15,373 bases of DNA from an uncultured Lachnospiraceae bacterium (GCA_900546325.1 URCR01000058.1:1-15373); one strand, 5' to 3'; positions 6,703 to 12,944 are shown, numbered from the stretch's first letter. A program made the numbers and translations. Notes: generated by a model not told the origin, from the letters alone.

Positions 6703-7166
6703 GTGGAAATTAGATTTATTGATGAAAAACACGCCGCAGATATAAATATTCCCAACGAACCTTTTCCCATTAGGGGACGAATGGTTATTACCTACAACGG
6801 AGACAGATGGGAACATACAGAAAAACTATTGCCTTCTGAACAGATTGAAGAAATGACATTCCCAGATGAAAACTACAATTATCATGAGATGAAAGACTAT
6901 GTTTTTATCGGAGCATATGAGGGAGCGGATTGTATTGGAAATGCAAAATGCGTGGTAAAGGTATTGGTAAACAGCTAATTAAGGCATCTTATCAATATGC
7001 CATAGCAAATGGGTATGCAGGTTTGTATACTGTTGGTCAGGACAACAATTTGAATGCGTGCTTGTTTTATTTGGCTTGCGGTTTTGAAATTGGCGGACTT
7101 GATACTAAAATATATGAAAACACAAAGCAGTCGGGAAAATTTGATATAACCTTTTATATGCACTAA
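6703..7166 (+). pseudogene. Broken GNAT acetyltransferase, streptothricin acetyltransferase-like
   Basis: The first part (GTG at 6703, GAGGTG site upstream) reads about 79 residues in frame to AYEGADCIG, resembling the N-terminus of SatA/Sat4-type acetyltransferases. The C-terminal half continues one frame over from about 6950: RGKGIGKQLI, the acetyl-CoA-binding loop, then LYTVGQDNNLNACLFYLACG and the usual tail, ending at 7166. Roughly 28 residues of the central strands are missing at the joint, and the joint shifts frame, so the first frame stops at 6978. The two parts sum to about 150 residues against 175-180 in the family. An internal deletion therefore inactivated a probable streptothricin-resistance gene. 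It lies immediately before ant(6), recalling the sat4-aadE pairing of Gram-positive cassettes. Naming within GNAT is tentative. Confidence 0.8.
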
Positions 7167-7206
7167 AAATAAGTACATTAAATGAATTCAGGTTTATCGG
7201 AGAGAT

Positions 7207-7307
7207 AGCAAAGCCAGCCGAGCCAGTCAACGGTCAAGATGAACGGCGCATAAATGCGCCGCCGTTGACAGTCCCGCCCGTCTTTGCTAAAGGGTAATCA
7301 AGGCGGG
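7207..7307 (+). promoter_or_regulatory. Structured leader ahead of ant(6) (copy A of the inverted pair)
   Basis: Three nested stems: AGCAAAG/CTTTGCT (7207-7213, 7282-7288), GTCAACGG/CCGTTGAC (7226-7233, 7262-7269) and GGCGCAT/ATGCGCC (7245-7251, 7254-7260). A competing stem, CCCGCC/GGCGGG (7273-7278, 7302-7307), encloses the outer-stem arm in its loop. It is GC-rich between AT-rich neighbours and resembles the minus strand of 8290-8420. Attenuator, structured RNA or recombination site are all possible. Confidence 0.6.
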
Positions 7308-7357
7308 AAAGCCCTAAAATGGCTTCACACCTATTTCAATAATTGGAGGAGATAAAA

Positions 7358-8224
7358 ATGAGATCAGAAAAGGAAGTTTATGATATTGTTTTGAATTTTG
7401 CAAAAACAGACAAACGCATTCGCATGGTTACTTTGGAAGGATCTAGAACAAATACAAATATTCCGCCTGATGATTTTCAGGATTTTGATATTACTTTTTT
7501 TGTTACGGATATGGACAGCTTCACAAGTGATGATAAATGGCTAGATATATTTGGTGAAAGGTTGATTCTGCAAAAGCCGGAAGATATGGAATTATTTCCA
7601 GCTGTAGAAAAGGGATTTTCATATTTAATGCTGTTTACTGATGATGTTAAGATAGATTTAACTTTGCTGCCGCTGGAACTGATAGACGAGTATTTTACAT
7701 GGGATAAACTGGTAAAGTTACTGTTGGATAAAGACAACCGTATCGTAAAGCCGCCAATACCAACGGATATAGACTACCACTTGCAGAAGCCTACTCAAAG
7801 AATGTTTGACGATTGCTGTAATGAATTTTGGAATACTACAACATATGTAGTAAAGGGCTTATGCCGCAAAGAAATTCTTTTTGCTATTGACCATATGAAT
7901 GATATAGTACGAAAAGAATTGCTTCGCATGATTTCCTGGCTGATTGGTATCAAACAGGGATTTCATTTCAGTTTGGGAAAAAACTATAAATTTATGAAGC
8001 AATATGTCCCAGAGGAATTGTGGGAACGACTTATGTCCACTTATAATATGGATTCCTATCCCCATATGTGGGAATCCTTTGAACAATGTATGGCATTGTT
8101 CCGGGAGGTTTCGTCAGAAGTGGCATGCCAGTTGGATTACCAGTATCCACTATATGATGAAAAAATCAGTAATTATGTGATTCGGCAAAAGAAAAAATAT
8201 GGCATTGAAGATGATAACAAATAA
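7358..8224 (+). CDS. ant(6): Aminoglycoside 6-adenylyltransferase, ANT(6)-Ib-like
   Basis: Transfers AMP from ATP to the 6-hydroxyl of streptomycin, giving streptomycin resistance in the cytoplasm. 288 residues, full length for the family. N-terminal nucleotidyltransferase motif VTLEGSRTN followed by DFQDFDITFFVTD supplies the GS and the paired aspartates; KIDLTLLPLE holds the third acidic residue; FDDCCNEFWNTTTYVVKGL and KEILFAIDHMN are ANT(6) signatures. The wording is closer to what I remember of ANT(6)-Ib than of ANT(6)-Ia/AadE; the allele needs an alignment. ATG at 7358 is chosen over the in-frame TTG at 7343 because GGAGG sits between them. AT-rich compared with the element backbone, so it is acquired cargo; structured inverted sequences flank it on both sides. 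Confidence 0.93.
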   Translation: MRSEKEVYDIVLNFAKTDKRIRMVTLEGSRTNTNIPPDDFQDFDITFFVTDMDSFTSDDKWLDIFGERLILQKPEDMELFPAVEKGFSYLMLFTDDVKIDLTLLPLELIDEYFTWDKLVKLLLDKDNRIVKPPIPTDIDYHLQKPTQRMFDDCCNEFWNTTTYVVKGLCRKEILFAIDHMNDIVRKELLRMISWLIGIKQGFHFSLGKNYKFMKQYVPEELWERLMSTYNMDSYPHMWESFEQCMALFREVSSEVACQLDYQYPLYDEKISNYVIRQKKKYGIEDDNK

Positions 8225-8247
8225 AATTTTTTCAATCGAAAAAATTT
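8224..8247 (+). terminator. AT-rich palindrome at the end of ant(6)
   Basis: AAATTTTTTC (8224-8233) and GAAAAAATTT (8238-8247) form a perfect 10-bp stem with AATC loop directly at the stop codon. The stem has only one G-C pair, so it would be a weak terminator at best. A second weak stem (TTTTGA/TCAAAA) follows at about 8263-8288. Confidence 0.35.
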
Positions 8248-8298
8248 ATTTTGATTATTCAATTTTGAAAAACTGAATACCTCAAAATCAGAAAGAGA

Positions 8299-8419
8299 GC
8301 GGCCAAGCACTTTGAGGGATTGGCCGCCTTGTCCACCCATCCAGCGGGACAGCGGGCGGAGGTCAAGGCCGGGTGTAAACCCGTTCATTTCAGCCTTGAC
8401 GGTTGCCCGTTGTCCTGCT
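8299..8419. repeat. Structured sequence beyond ant(6) (copy B, inverted to copy A)
   Basis: GCGGCCAA/TTGGCCGC (8299-8306, 8320-8327) is one hairpin. A larger one has 14-base arms at 8343-8356 and 8406-8419 (12 Watson-Crick plus two pairs that are G-U in plus-strand RNA), an inner stem GTCAAGGC/GCCTTGAC (8362-8369, 8393-8400) and CGGG/CCCG (8370-8373, 8380-8383). Read on the minus strand it aligns with 7206-7330, including ATGAACGG and CAAGGCGG. No gene is convincing here. Function unknown. Confidence 0.6.
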
Positions 8420-8442
8420 ACTTTTCCGGGAGTGTGGCCACA

Positions 8443-8467
8443 ACTTCGGGACACTTTGTCCACAAGT
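8443..8467. repeat. Degenerate copy of the 5622-5646 palindrome
   Basis: ACTTCGGGACA (8443-8453) and TGTCCACAAGT (8457-8467), two mismatches in the stem, sharing CAACTTCGGGACA with the other copy. Confidence 0.55.
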
Positions 8468-8650
8468 CGGAGCGTAGGACGAGGGACGGGGGCTTTCATA
8501 TACGCCCTGTCTGCTGATGAAACCAGACCTGCGCTTGCGGCTCCACGCCACGCAAGCACAGCCCTGTTTTCTTGCCGCTTCAAATCTTGCCGCTTCAAAT
8601 GCCCTTGCCCTCCCCGGCGGCAACGGCATTTTCACGACAACGCCGACAGA
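8468..8650. other. GC-rich stretch between structured repeats and oriT, no clear gene
   Basis: Reading frames of 65-180 codons exist on both strands but none has a ribosome site or recognizable domain, and several overlap each other. A short tandem repeat (CTTGCCGCTTCAAAT, at 8573-8587 and 8588-8602 with one base changed near its end) lies here. Treated as non-coding element DNA or a decayed gene. Confidence 0.45.
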
Positions 8651-8689
8651 GCGTATAACACACTACACTTTGCTTCGCAAAGTCGTGTG
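8651..8689 (-). other. oriT: oriT of pMV158/MobM type
   Basis: On the minus strand the sequence reads TAGTGTG then TTATAC, the known MobM nick sequence of pMV158 (cut between G and T, here between 8659 and 8658). Just upstream is the expected hairpin: ACTTTGC/GCAAAGT around TTC (8667-8683) with outer CACAC/GTGTG (8659-8663, 8685-8689), the same architecture as pMV158 oriT. The strand would leave 5' to 3' toward lower coordinates, so ant(6) goes early. The site is over 4 kb from the relaxase gene. Confidence 0.9.
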
Positions 8690-8715
8690 CCAAATGGGGG
8701 CGTTGCCCCCTTTGG
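8690..8715. repeat. GC-rich hairpin beside oriT
   Basis: CCAAA, one unpaired T, GGGGGC, loop GTT, GCCCCC, TTTGG. A very stable stem abutting the oriT inverted repeat; it may be part of the relaxosome region or an extra terminator. Confidence 0.6.
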
Positions 8716-8723
8716 AAACCCCC

Positions 8724-8780
8724 ACAAGAAAAGGCGGTACGCTACCCCCCTCCACGGGGCGCATACCGCCTTTTCTTGTT
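8724..8780. terminator. Bidirectional intrinsic terminator at the right end of the element
   Basis: Perfect 16-bp arms ACAAGAAAAGGCGGTA (8724-8739) and TACCGCCTTTTCTTGT (8764-8779), extended by CGC/GCG with one bulge. A T-rich run follows the GC stem on either strand, so it should stop transcription both ways and insulate the element from the chromosome. Confidence 0.75.
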
Positions 8781-8832
8781 ATCCAGCCCTCCGGCTGTAT
8801 CGGTTGAGCAAAAGCCAGCGTGGGATTGATGT

Positions 8833-8855
8833 GGTATCTTTATCTAAGTGATACC
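8833..8855. other. Right attachment region of the element
   Basis: GGTATC (8833-8838) and GATACC (8850-8855) are inverted around 11 bp that include TATCT (8841-8845). GGTATCT is shared with the left edge at 1649-1655. The adjacent Xre frame loses homology after Val-Ser-Leu, which puts the junction near 8845/8846. Confidence 0.5.
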
Positions 8856-8965
8856 CCTTTCTCCCATTTAGATATTGTTTGCCTTACTACATTTAGCTTT
8901 ATAGCCAGCTCTTCTTGCGAAAGTCCTTTTGACTTTCGCAAATTTCTAATATTCTCGTTTAACAT
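8840..8965 (-). pseudogene. 5' stub of a chromosomal Xre-family regulator, truncated at the element edge
   Basis: From an ATG at 8965 with a strong AAGGAGG site, the product reads MLNENIRNLRKSKGLSQEEL, then AIKLNVVRQTISKWEKGVSL: a complete helix-turn-helix of the common Xre type. Proteins of this type normally continue with Pro-Asp and a C-terminal region. Here Arg and a stop follow, exactly at the proposed element end. The rest of the gene is not found in the left flank (1-1640), so precise insertion into an intact gene does not explain the break by itself. A 41-residue remnant; could still bind DNA but is unlikely to be functional. Confidence 0.75.
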
Positions 8966-9341
8966 AACCTGTACCTCCTTTGTTTTGATACAACCATTAA
9001 ATATCAAAACAGCCATTGCCACAAGCAACGTCAATTAACATATACATCATATGGTTGACAATTTACAGATTCCCCATATTTCCAAAAGCTTAAATCTAAT
9101 GACAGAATGCTCTTTCCTGTCATATCTACTTACTTTGCAGGAAACTGGGATTTTAGTTCCCCTTACTTCTCCATGTCCTCATCATTTTTCTTTCTATACT
9201 TCCCATAATGCCACTATTAAAAATGGTGTACCATTCATGACTCAGAAATTGAATTATAAGCCATAAAGAAGTCCAAACAGTAACAAACCACTTCCCAATC
9301 TGAACTTTCCCAAAATTGCCCCCCTAAATTCTATTTGTCTC
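8966..9341. other. Intergenic stretch, no gene supported
   Basis: About 375 bp. It holds the ribosome site and upstream region of the Xre stub, with a weak candidate promoter on the minus strand (TTGCTT, 17 bp, GATATT, about 9002-9030). A 71-codon plus-strand frame and a similar minus-strand frame broken by several stops overlap at 9051-9266; neither has a ribosome site. A stem ATGACAG/CTGTCAT (about 9099-9123) is present. It may be a decayed gene or a dispersed repeat. Confidence 0.45.
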
Positions 9342-10370
9342 TCAGTTAGTAAACCTAATCACTTGATGGTCAATATCGACCGTTGCCTCAACGCCAAAAG
9401 GAATGATACAGCGTGGCTGTGCATGTCCAATATTGATATTGCACACTATGGGCAAACGCGAATTATTGATTACATCTACCAGCACTTGCTTGTATTCCTG
9501 CTCATAAGCAGCATCCATCGGTTTACCTATAAGGATACCTGAAATCACGTCAAAAATGCCTGTTTCTTTTAACGCCATTACTGCTTTCCTGTATTTTTTA
9601 GGAGACATCTTTTCTTCACTGGATTCTAACAGAAGAATCTTACCAGCCCAATCCTCTTTATCCGGGAATAGTCTATATTTGTTGCAAAGAAGTGGCATAT
9701 CAGCATGGCAATCTCCATTGAAAAAGTCATAAATTGAATCAATGCAGCCTCCAAGAATTTCTCCTGAGAAAACAGGATTGCCTTGCAGCAATTCAAAGCC
9801 ATGACCGGAATGAGATTTTAAAGGTGTGCCAACCTGATCAATACCGTAATCCGTCCTTCCTTCATACCAGATGTCGCTGGGTCTAACTTCTTTTATTGTT
9901 CCAGTACTTATCAGCTCTTGAAAATACTTTTTTGTATAGGGGAGCATATCTTTGTCCAGCTCACAGACGTCTGAAAGGAAAGACTGCCCATAGAATGTTT
10001 TCATTCCCACTTTATGGAACATGAAATGATTTATCGTCGTATCAGAAAAGCCAAGAAACACTTTATTTGAGACTGCATCAGCCAGTTCATTATGTTCAAA
10101 CAAATAAGGAAGTAAGCGATATGTATCGTCTCCGCCAATTGCGCAGAGAATCATATCAATATCCGGATCATTCATGGCTTGTAACAGATCGGTCGCACGT
10201 TCTACGGGATGGTCTTTGACATATTCGATTCCTTTAAGGGCATGAGGCATAAAAGTAACGGTTATCCCAAAGTCATTTAACCTTTTAATTCCGATATCAA
10301 CTTCATGCTTTACAAAATCTTCGCCGATTGTTCCGCTTGACAAACTGACGATGGCGATATGCTTTATCAT
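9342..10370 (-). CDS. S66-family LD-carboxypeptidase, MccF-like
   Basis: 342 residues. Family S66 cleaves L,D-peptide bonds in cell-wall peptides (LdcA) or inactivates microcin C by cutting the peptide-nucleotide amide (MccF). The triad is visible: nucleophile Ser109 in GFSDTT, Glu249 in LLLESSEE, His316 in NIGHAQPR; the strand-turn GGDDT (79-83) and GEILGGC (203-209) are also family features. The long acidic insert and the total length favour the MccF-like branch over short LdcA. The ATG at 10370 has GAGGAGGAG 6-8 nt upstream; the open frame continues 53 codons further but without family similarity. It ends the minus-strand array. Substrate is inferred, not shown. Confidence 0.85.
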   Translation of the reverse strand: MIKHIAIVSLSSGTIGEDFVKHEVDIGIKRLNDFGITVTFMPHALKGIEYVKDHPVERATDLLQAMNDPDIDMILCAIGGDDTYRLLPYLFEHNELADAVSNKVFLGFSDTTINHFMFHKVGMKTFYGQSFLSDVCELDKDMLPYTKKYFQELISTGTIKEVRPSDIWYEGRTDYGIDQVGTPLKSHSGHGFELLQGNPVFSGEILGGCIDSIYDFFNGDCHADMPLLCNKYRLFPDKEDWAGKILLLESSEEKMSPKKYRKAVMALKETGIFDVISGILIGKPMDAAYEQEYKQVLVDVINNSRLPIVCNINIGHAQPRCIIPFGVEATVDIDHQVIRFTN

Positions 10371-10383
10371 AATGTTCTCCTCC

Positions 10384-10515
10384 TCAAATATAATTTTCCA
10401 GTTCAGAAAACCGTATTGCCACTTGATAAGCCCATATTCCTGATGCTTTTTCCAATATCCTTTTGTAAAGCATACAATTTCCAAAATACTGACGGTCTGT
10501 TTCAGGTTTATCTTT
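10384..10515 (-). pseudogene. Possible C-terminal remnant of a lost gene
   Basis: A 43-codon open stretch without a start (preceded by a stop at 10516-10518) reads DRQYFGNCMLYKRILEKASG and then IWAYQVAIRFSELENYI, ending in TGA right at the ribosome site of the carboxypeptidase gene, the junction expected between neighbouring operon genes. The composition looks protein-like (amphipathic helix) but no family is recognized. Could be chance. Confidence 0.25.
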
Positions 10516-10576
10516 TTACTGATGCACAAATCGACAACTTCTAATTTTTTATCACTCTTTCACAATCTGAGAGTTG

Positions 10577-11053
10577 TCACTCAAATTCTGTACGAATAGT
10601 CAATTCATTTGGGAGATTGTAAATCTCTTTTTTCAAAAATATCGGATAAAAATATTCATCTTTTAATCTTTCAAATTCCAACCATTCAAATGTATGTGTA
10701 TACTTACCTTCTGTTAAAGTAAAAGTATTGCCTCTTTTCAGCAAATCTGTGTCTGAGATATCCATAAGAAAATAAATACATAGTTCATGATAGCGGAGAC
10801 TATCCACATCTTCAGTAAAAAACGCTTGGTTCAGCCACAAAGGGCGATAAATTTTCGGAGTCACACCGAGTTCTTCCTGAACTTCCCGCACCACCGCTTG
10901 TTCAGCCGTTTCACCCATCGCAACTCTTCCGCCAGGCAGAAAAAAATATGGTGAACGTTCGTTGTGCATCGCCAAAATTTTGTTTTCCGAAATTATCATT
11001 GCGCACACTCTATAATTGAATTTTTGATTTTCAACATTGAAAGAAATATCCAT
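10577..11053 (-). CDS. Nudix hydrolase
   Basis: 158 residues. A complete Nudix box at 42-64 (G42, E48, then REVQEELGV at 56-64) binds the metal and hydrolyses a nucleoside-diphosphate-linked substrate. The preceding FFLPGG and the opening NYRVCAMIISENKILAMHNE fit the first strands of the fold. The substrate cannot be told; members of this sub-type are often annotated as ADP-ribose pyrophosphatase- or MutT-like. The ATG is preceded by AGAGGTG. It lies 33 bp after the GrpB remnant in the same orientation, and about 200 bp ahead of the carboxypeptidase gene. Confidence 0.9.
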   Translation of the reverse strand: MDISFNVENQKFNYRVCAMIISENKILAMHNERSPYFFLPGGRVAMGETAEQAVVREVQEELGVTPKIYRPLWLNQAFFTEDVDSLRYHELCIYFLMDISDTDLLKRGNTFTLTEGKYTHTFEWLEFERLKDEYFYPIFLKKEIYNLPNELTIRTEFE

Positions 11054-11085
11054 ACAAACACCTCTACAAATTCATATTCACACTG

Positions 11086-11358
11086 CTATTGTTTCGTTCT
11101 CCACAGTCTTGCTTCCCCAAGAAACTCATCGATTAGCTGTTGTTTTTCCTCTGTATATTGTCTGCGTTCCTCTGAAAATTGAATAACTAATTTTTGTTTC
11201 AGCTCATCATATATGCCTATCACAAGATCAATAATGGGTTTTGCATGGATTGAAGAAATGGCTGTACTTCCAATATGCTGAATATCAATAGCAGTATTCC
11301 CATTGTTCCTTCCAGTTTTTCCATTCAATTCTGCCTGATAATTTAACAGATTATCCAT
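11086..11358 (-). pseudogene. GrpB-family (UPF0157) nucleotidyltransferase-like remnant
   Basis: Residues 24-49 (IDIQHIGSTAISSIHAKPII, then DLVIGI) are the hallmark of GrpB proteins, with the Gly-Ser of the nucleotidyltransferase fold and the following Lys-Pro-Ile-Ile-Asp. Directly after them come about 40 residues (YDELKQKLVIQFSEERRQYT onward) that match the usual C-terminal helix of the family. The middle of the domain, roughly 80-90 residues, is absent, and the N-terminal 23 residues do not look like the family either. The full family length is about 170. An in-frame internal deletion is the simplest explanation. The start overlaps the preceding gene by 8 nt. A short functional form cannot be excluded but is unlikely. 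Confidence 0.7.
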
Positions 11359-11821
11359 CTTCTAAAATAGCCCCATATTTTGTATGTGGAAGATATTCTA
11401 TTCTTAGATATTCATTTTTATCAACATATCCGGAAAATATAGTAATTTCTATTTCCTCGTCTGTCACTTTGTCATGTAGAAAAATACTTCTTCTTTCCGA
11501 AGATAGATTCGCACCGCCATGAGCTTGTTCCGTGACATATCCTTCTGCATAACAATATTGTTTATTTATGATATAAGGTATATCCAAAGCAAAATCTTTC
11601 AAATAAAAGATGAAAAGAATCGTAATTATCATAAGAAGACTATGAGCCAGTCGAAGAAATTTTATATCATTTTTTCCGGTATAATCTTTTTCTGTCACTG
11701 CTTTATCAAAAAATATCGAATACACAAACTTTCTCTTTTTGATCAGATAAACAATACAAGCGATAAAAGCTATCACAAATAATGAAACTCTTATGAATAA
11801 TCGAAATATGGCAAAATCCAT
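11351..11821 (-). CDS. Membrane protein of unknown function
   Basis: 156 residues. Two membrane segments (about 5-27 and 60-75), with a Lys/Arg-rich 28-60 connecting part that should be cytoplasmic, then a soluble C-terminal domain of about 80 residues with alternating strand-like segments (YCYAEGYVTEQ, EIEITIFSGYV, EYLRIEYLPHTKYGAILED). The C-terminal domain resembles in style the small beta-domains of DUF3592-type proteins such as the one encoded at 12417-12944, but I do not recognise a family. AGGTGG lies about 8 nt before the ATG. Its stop overlaps the start of the GrpB remnant. Confidence 0.75.
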   Translation of the reverse strand: MDFAIFRLFIRVSLFVIAFIACIVYLIKKRKFVYSIFFDKAVTEKDYTGKNDIKFLRLAHSLLMIITILFIFYLKDFALDIPYIINKQYCYAEGYVTEQAHGGANLSSERRSIFLHDKVTDEEIEITIFSGYVDKNEYLRIEYLPHTKYGAILEDG

Positions 11822-11845
11822 TCTATCACCACCTGGTATTCTTAT

Positions 11846-12364
11846 TTACAACGCTGCCTTTTTCCATTTTCTAATCTTAGTTCGAAAAGTTCCGAAAGGC
11901 GCAACCGTATTAACGTGAATGAACTTGTAGACTTCCCATACCGCTGTTTTTGTAGCATCATCAGCCCACTTTCTCATGTGCGGCTGAAATAGTTCTTCCT
12001 CGCTCATGGAGTCAATCATTGTATGGATCGATGCAATATTTTCCTTTAATTGCTCTTTCAATTCTGCCAATGATAAATGTGCGTAAGTATCTGTAAACCA
12101 TCGATATAAACCGCCCAGCTGATTCCACTTAAACAGTTCTGATGGTGTCTGCACTTCCATTCCATGTTTCTCATCCTCTTCCCATTTCAAAACTAATGTC
12201 GTCCATCCAACTTGATAAGCAAGATTTTCTGCCGGAGTTCTGTCCACTTCGCTTACTCTCTTATCTTTTAAATCTTCTGGAATATCATCAAATTCGGAAA
12301 TATACTTTTCAAAACTTTTATTGATTTCATTTTTTAATTCTTCTTTATCCTTGTATGTTCTCAA
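11846..12364 (-). CDS. ClbS/DfsB-family four-helix protein (DUF1706)
   Basis: 172 residues. The opening TYKDKEELKNEINKSFEKYI, the central TPAENLAYQVGWTTLVLKWE with a DinB-like helix, and the closing TVAPFGTFRTKIRKWKKA are signatures of the ClbS/DfsB family. E. coli ClbS opens the cyclopropane warhead of colibactin and protects its producer; other members are genotoxin-resistance or unknown. No biosynthetic genes are near, so here it would be stand-alone protection or another activity. The start is a TTG at 12364 with GGAGGAG five bases upstream; an ATG between them runs into TGA after one codon, an unusual overlapping decoy. Family assignment is firm, substrate unknown. Confidence 0.88.
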   Translation of the reverse strand: MRTYKDKEELKNEINKSFEKYISEFDDIPEDLKDKRVSEVDRTPAENLAYQVGWTTLVLKWEEDEKHGMEVQTPSELFKWNQLGGLYRWFTDTYAHLSLAELKEQLKENIASIHTMIDSMSEEELFQPHMRKWADDATKTAVWEVYKFIHVNTVAPFGTFRTKIRKWKKAAL

Positions 12365-12416
12365 AACATCTCCTCCTAAATTCTAATCGGTTTAACAACA
12401 TGGTGTCTCTTCAAAT

Positions 12417-12944
12417 TTATAATTGGATCAGCACAAATAGTAACACACTTAAAATCAGCATGATCAAACCCGTTACAATAAATACAGCAGATACAGCACT
12501 TCCCAGAACAGGTCTGTCCACATAACATCTTTTCGGATGACTTGGGTTATAGTAAACGGACATCTTGCTGCCAATCGGCCACAACTGTTCTGCTAATTGA
12601 CGCAAGTTCGCAACAGATCCAATTTTTAGATGCAGCCAGCCTTTTTCATCTTCATAAGCGCCTGACTGTACATGTACGGATAATCCAGATATTCGTTTTG
12701 TCAATATCCCACGAAATTTTTTCTTTGCTTTGTAATAATTACCATCCACAACATATTCTACAATTGGATTCATACTTCCGCCACCTGGAAACTGATATTG
12801 CACAACAGTGCCTTCTGCCTTTTTCGTACACTGCTTCATTTGTTTCTTTGTCACGATAGTTATCATCACTCCAGAAAAAATGAAAAGTACTCCCATCCCT
12901 CCAACCAATAGGAATCCTAACCATGCTATTTGTATTTTTGACAT
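12417..12944 (-). CDS. DUF3592-like membrane protein
   Basis: 175 residues. A membrane segment at about 7-31, an extracytoplasmic or cytoplasmic beta-domain of some 100 residues (GTVVQYQFPGGGSMNPIVEY near the start; LWPIGSKMSVYYNPSHPKRC near its end) and a second membrane segment at about 145-173. The motif in which a strand-rich domain ends with YYNPSHPKRCYVD is typical of DUF3592. Function unknown. ATG at 12944 is preferred to the in-frame start 12 codons earlier because AAAGGA lies upstream of it; even so it overlaps the preceding gene by 19 nt. Confidence 0.78.
   Translation of the reverse strand: MSKIQIAWLGFLLVGGMGVLFIFSGVMITIVTKKQMKQCTKKAEGTVVQYQFPGGGSMNPIVEYVVDGNYYKAKKKFRGILTKRISGLSVHVQSGAYEDEKGWLHLKIGSVANLRQLAEQLWPIGSKMSVYYNPSHPKRCYVDRPVLGSAVSAVFIVTGLIMLILSVLLFVLIQL

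Larger units (their letters stand above)
1649..8845. mobile_element. Integrative mobilizable element (serine recombinase, MobV, RepA_N) carrying ant(6)
   Basis: Boundaries are inferred. The left edge lies between the integrase start (1612) and the recombinase stop (1676), the right edge just beyond oriT and next to a truncated Xre gene. GGTATCT occurs at both edges (1649-1655 and 8833-8839), and TATCT again at 8841-8845. Base composition shifts from AT-rich to GC-rich at both edges. The backbone encodes a large serine recombinase, 70-aa protein, MobV relaxase, RepA_N protein, Cys_rich_VLP protein, Xre regulator and oriT. The AT-rich cargo at about 6667-8290 holds a broken GNAT and ant(6). There is no coupling protein and no mating-pore gene, so the element would be mobilizable rather than self-conjugative. 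The exact crossover dinucleotide cannot be fixed without an empty site. Confidence 0.75.

Noticed and set aside
7239..7265. Tiny leader peptides (MNGA and MRRR) inside the ant(6) leader hairpin
   Set aside because: No ribosome site for either; start codons fall in a palindrome where ATG arises by symmetry.
8173..8851. Several 65-180 codon frames on both strands between ant(6) and the right end
   Set aside because: They overlap one another, oriT and the hairpins, lack ribosome sites and show no domain; the palindromes explain the sequence better.
9051..9266. 71-codon plus-strand frame, and a minus-strand frame with stops, in the intergenic region
   Set aside because: No ribosome site and no family. 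I suspected a dispersed repeat or decayed gene but cannot show terminal repeats or target duplications.
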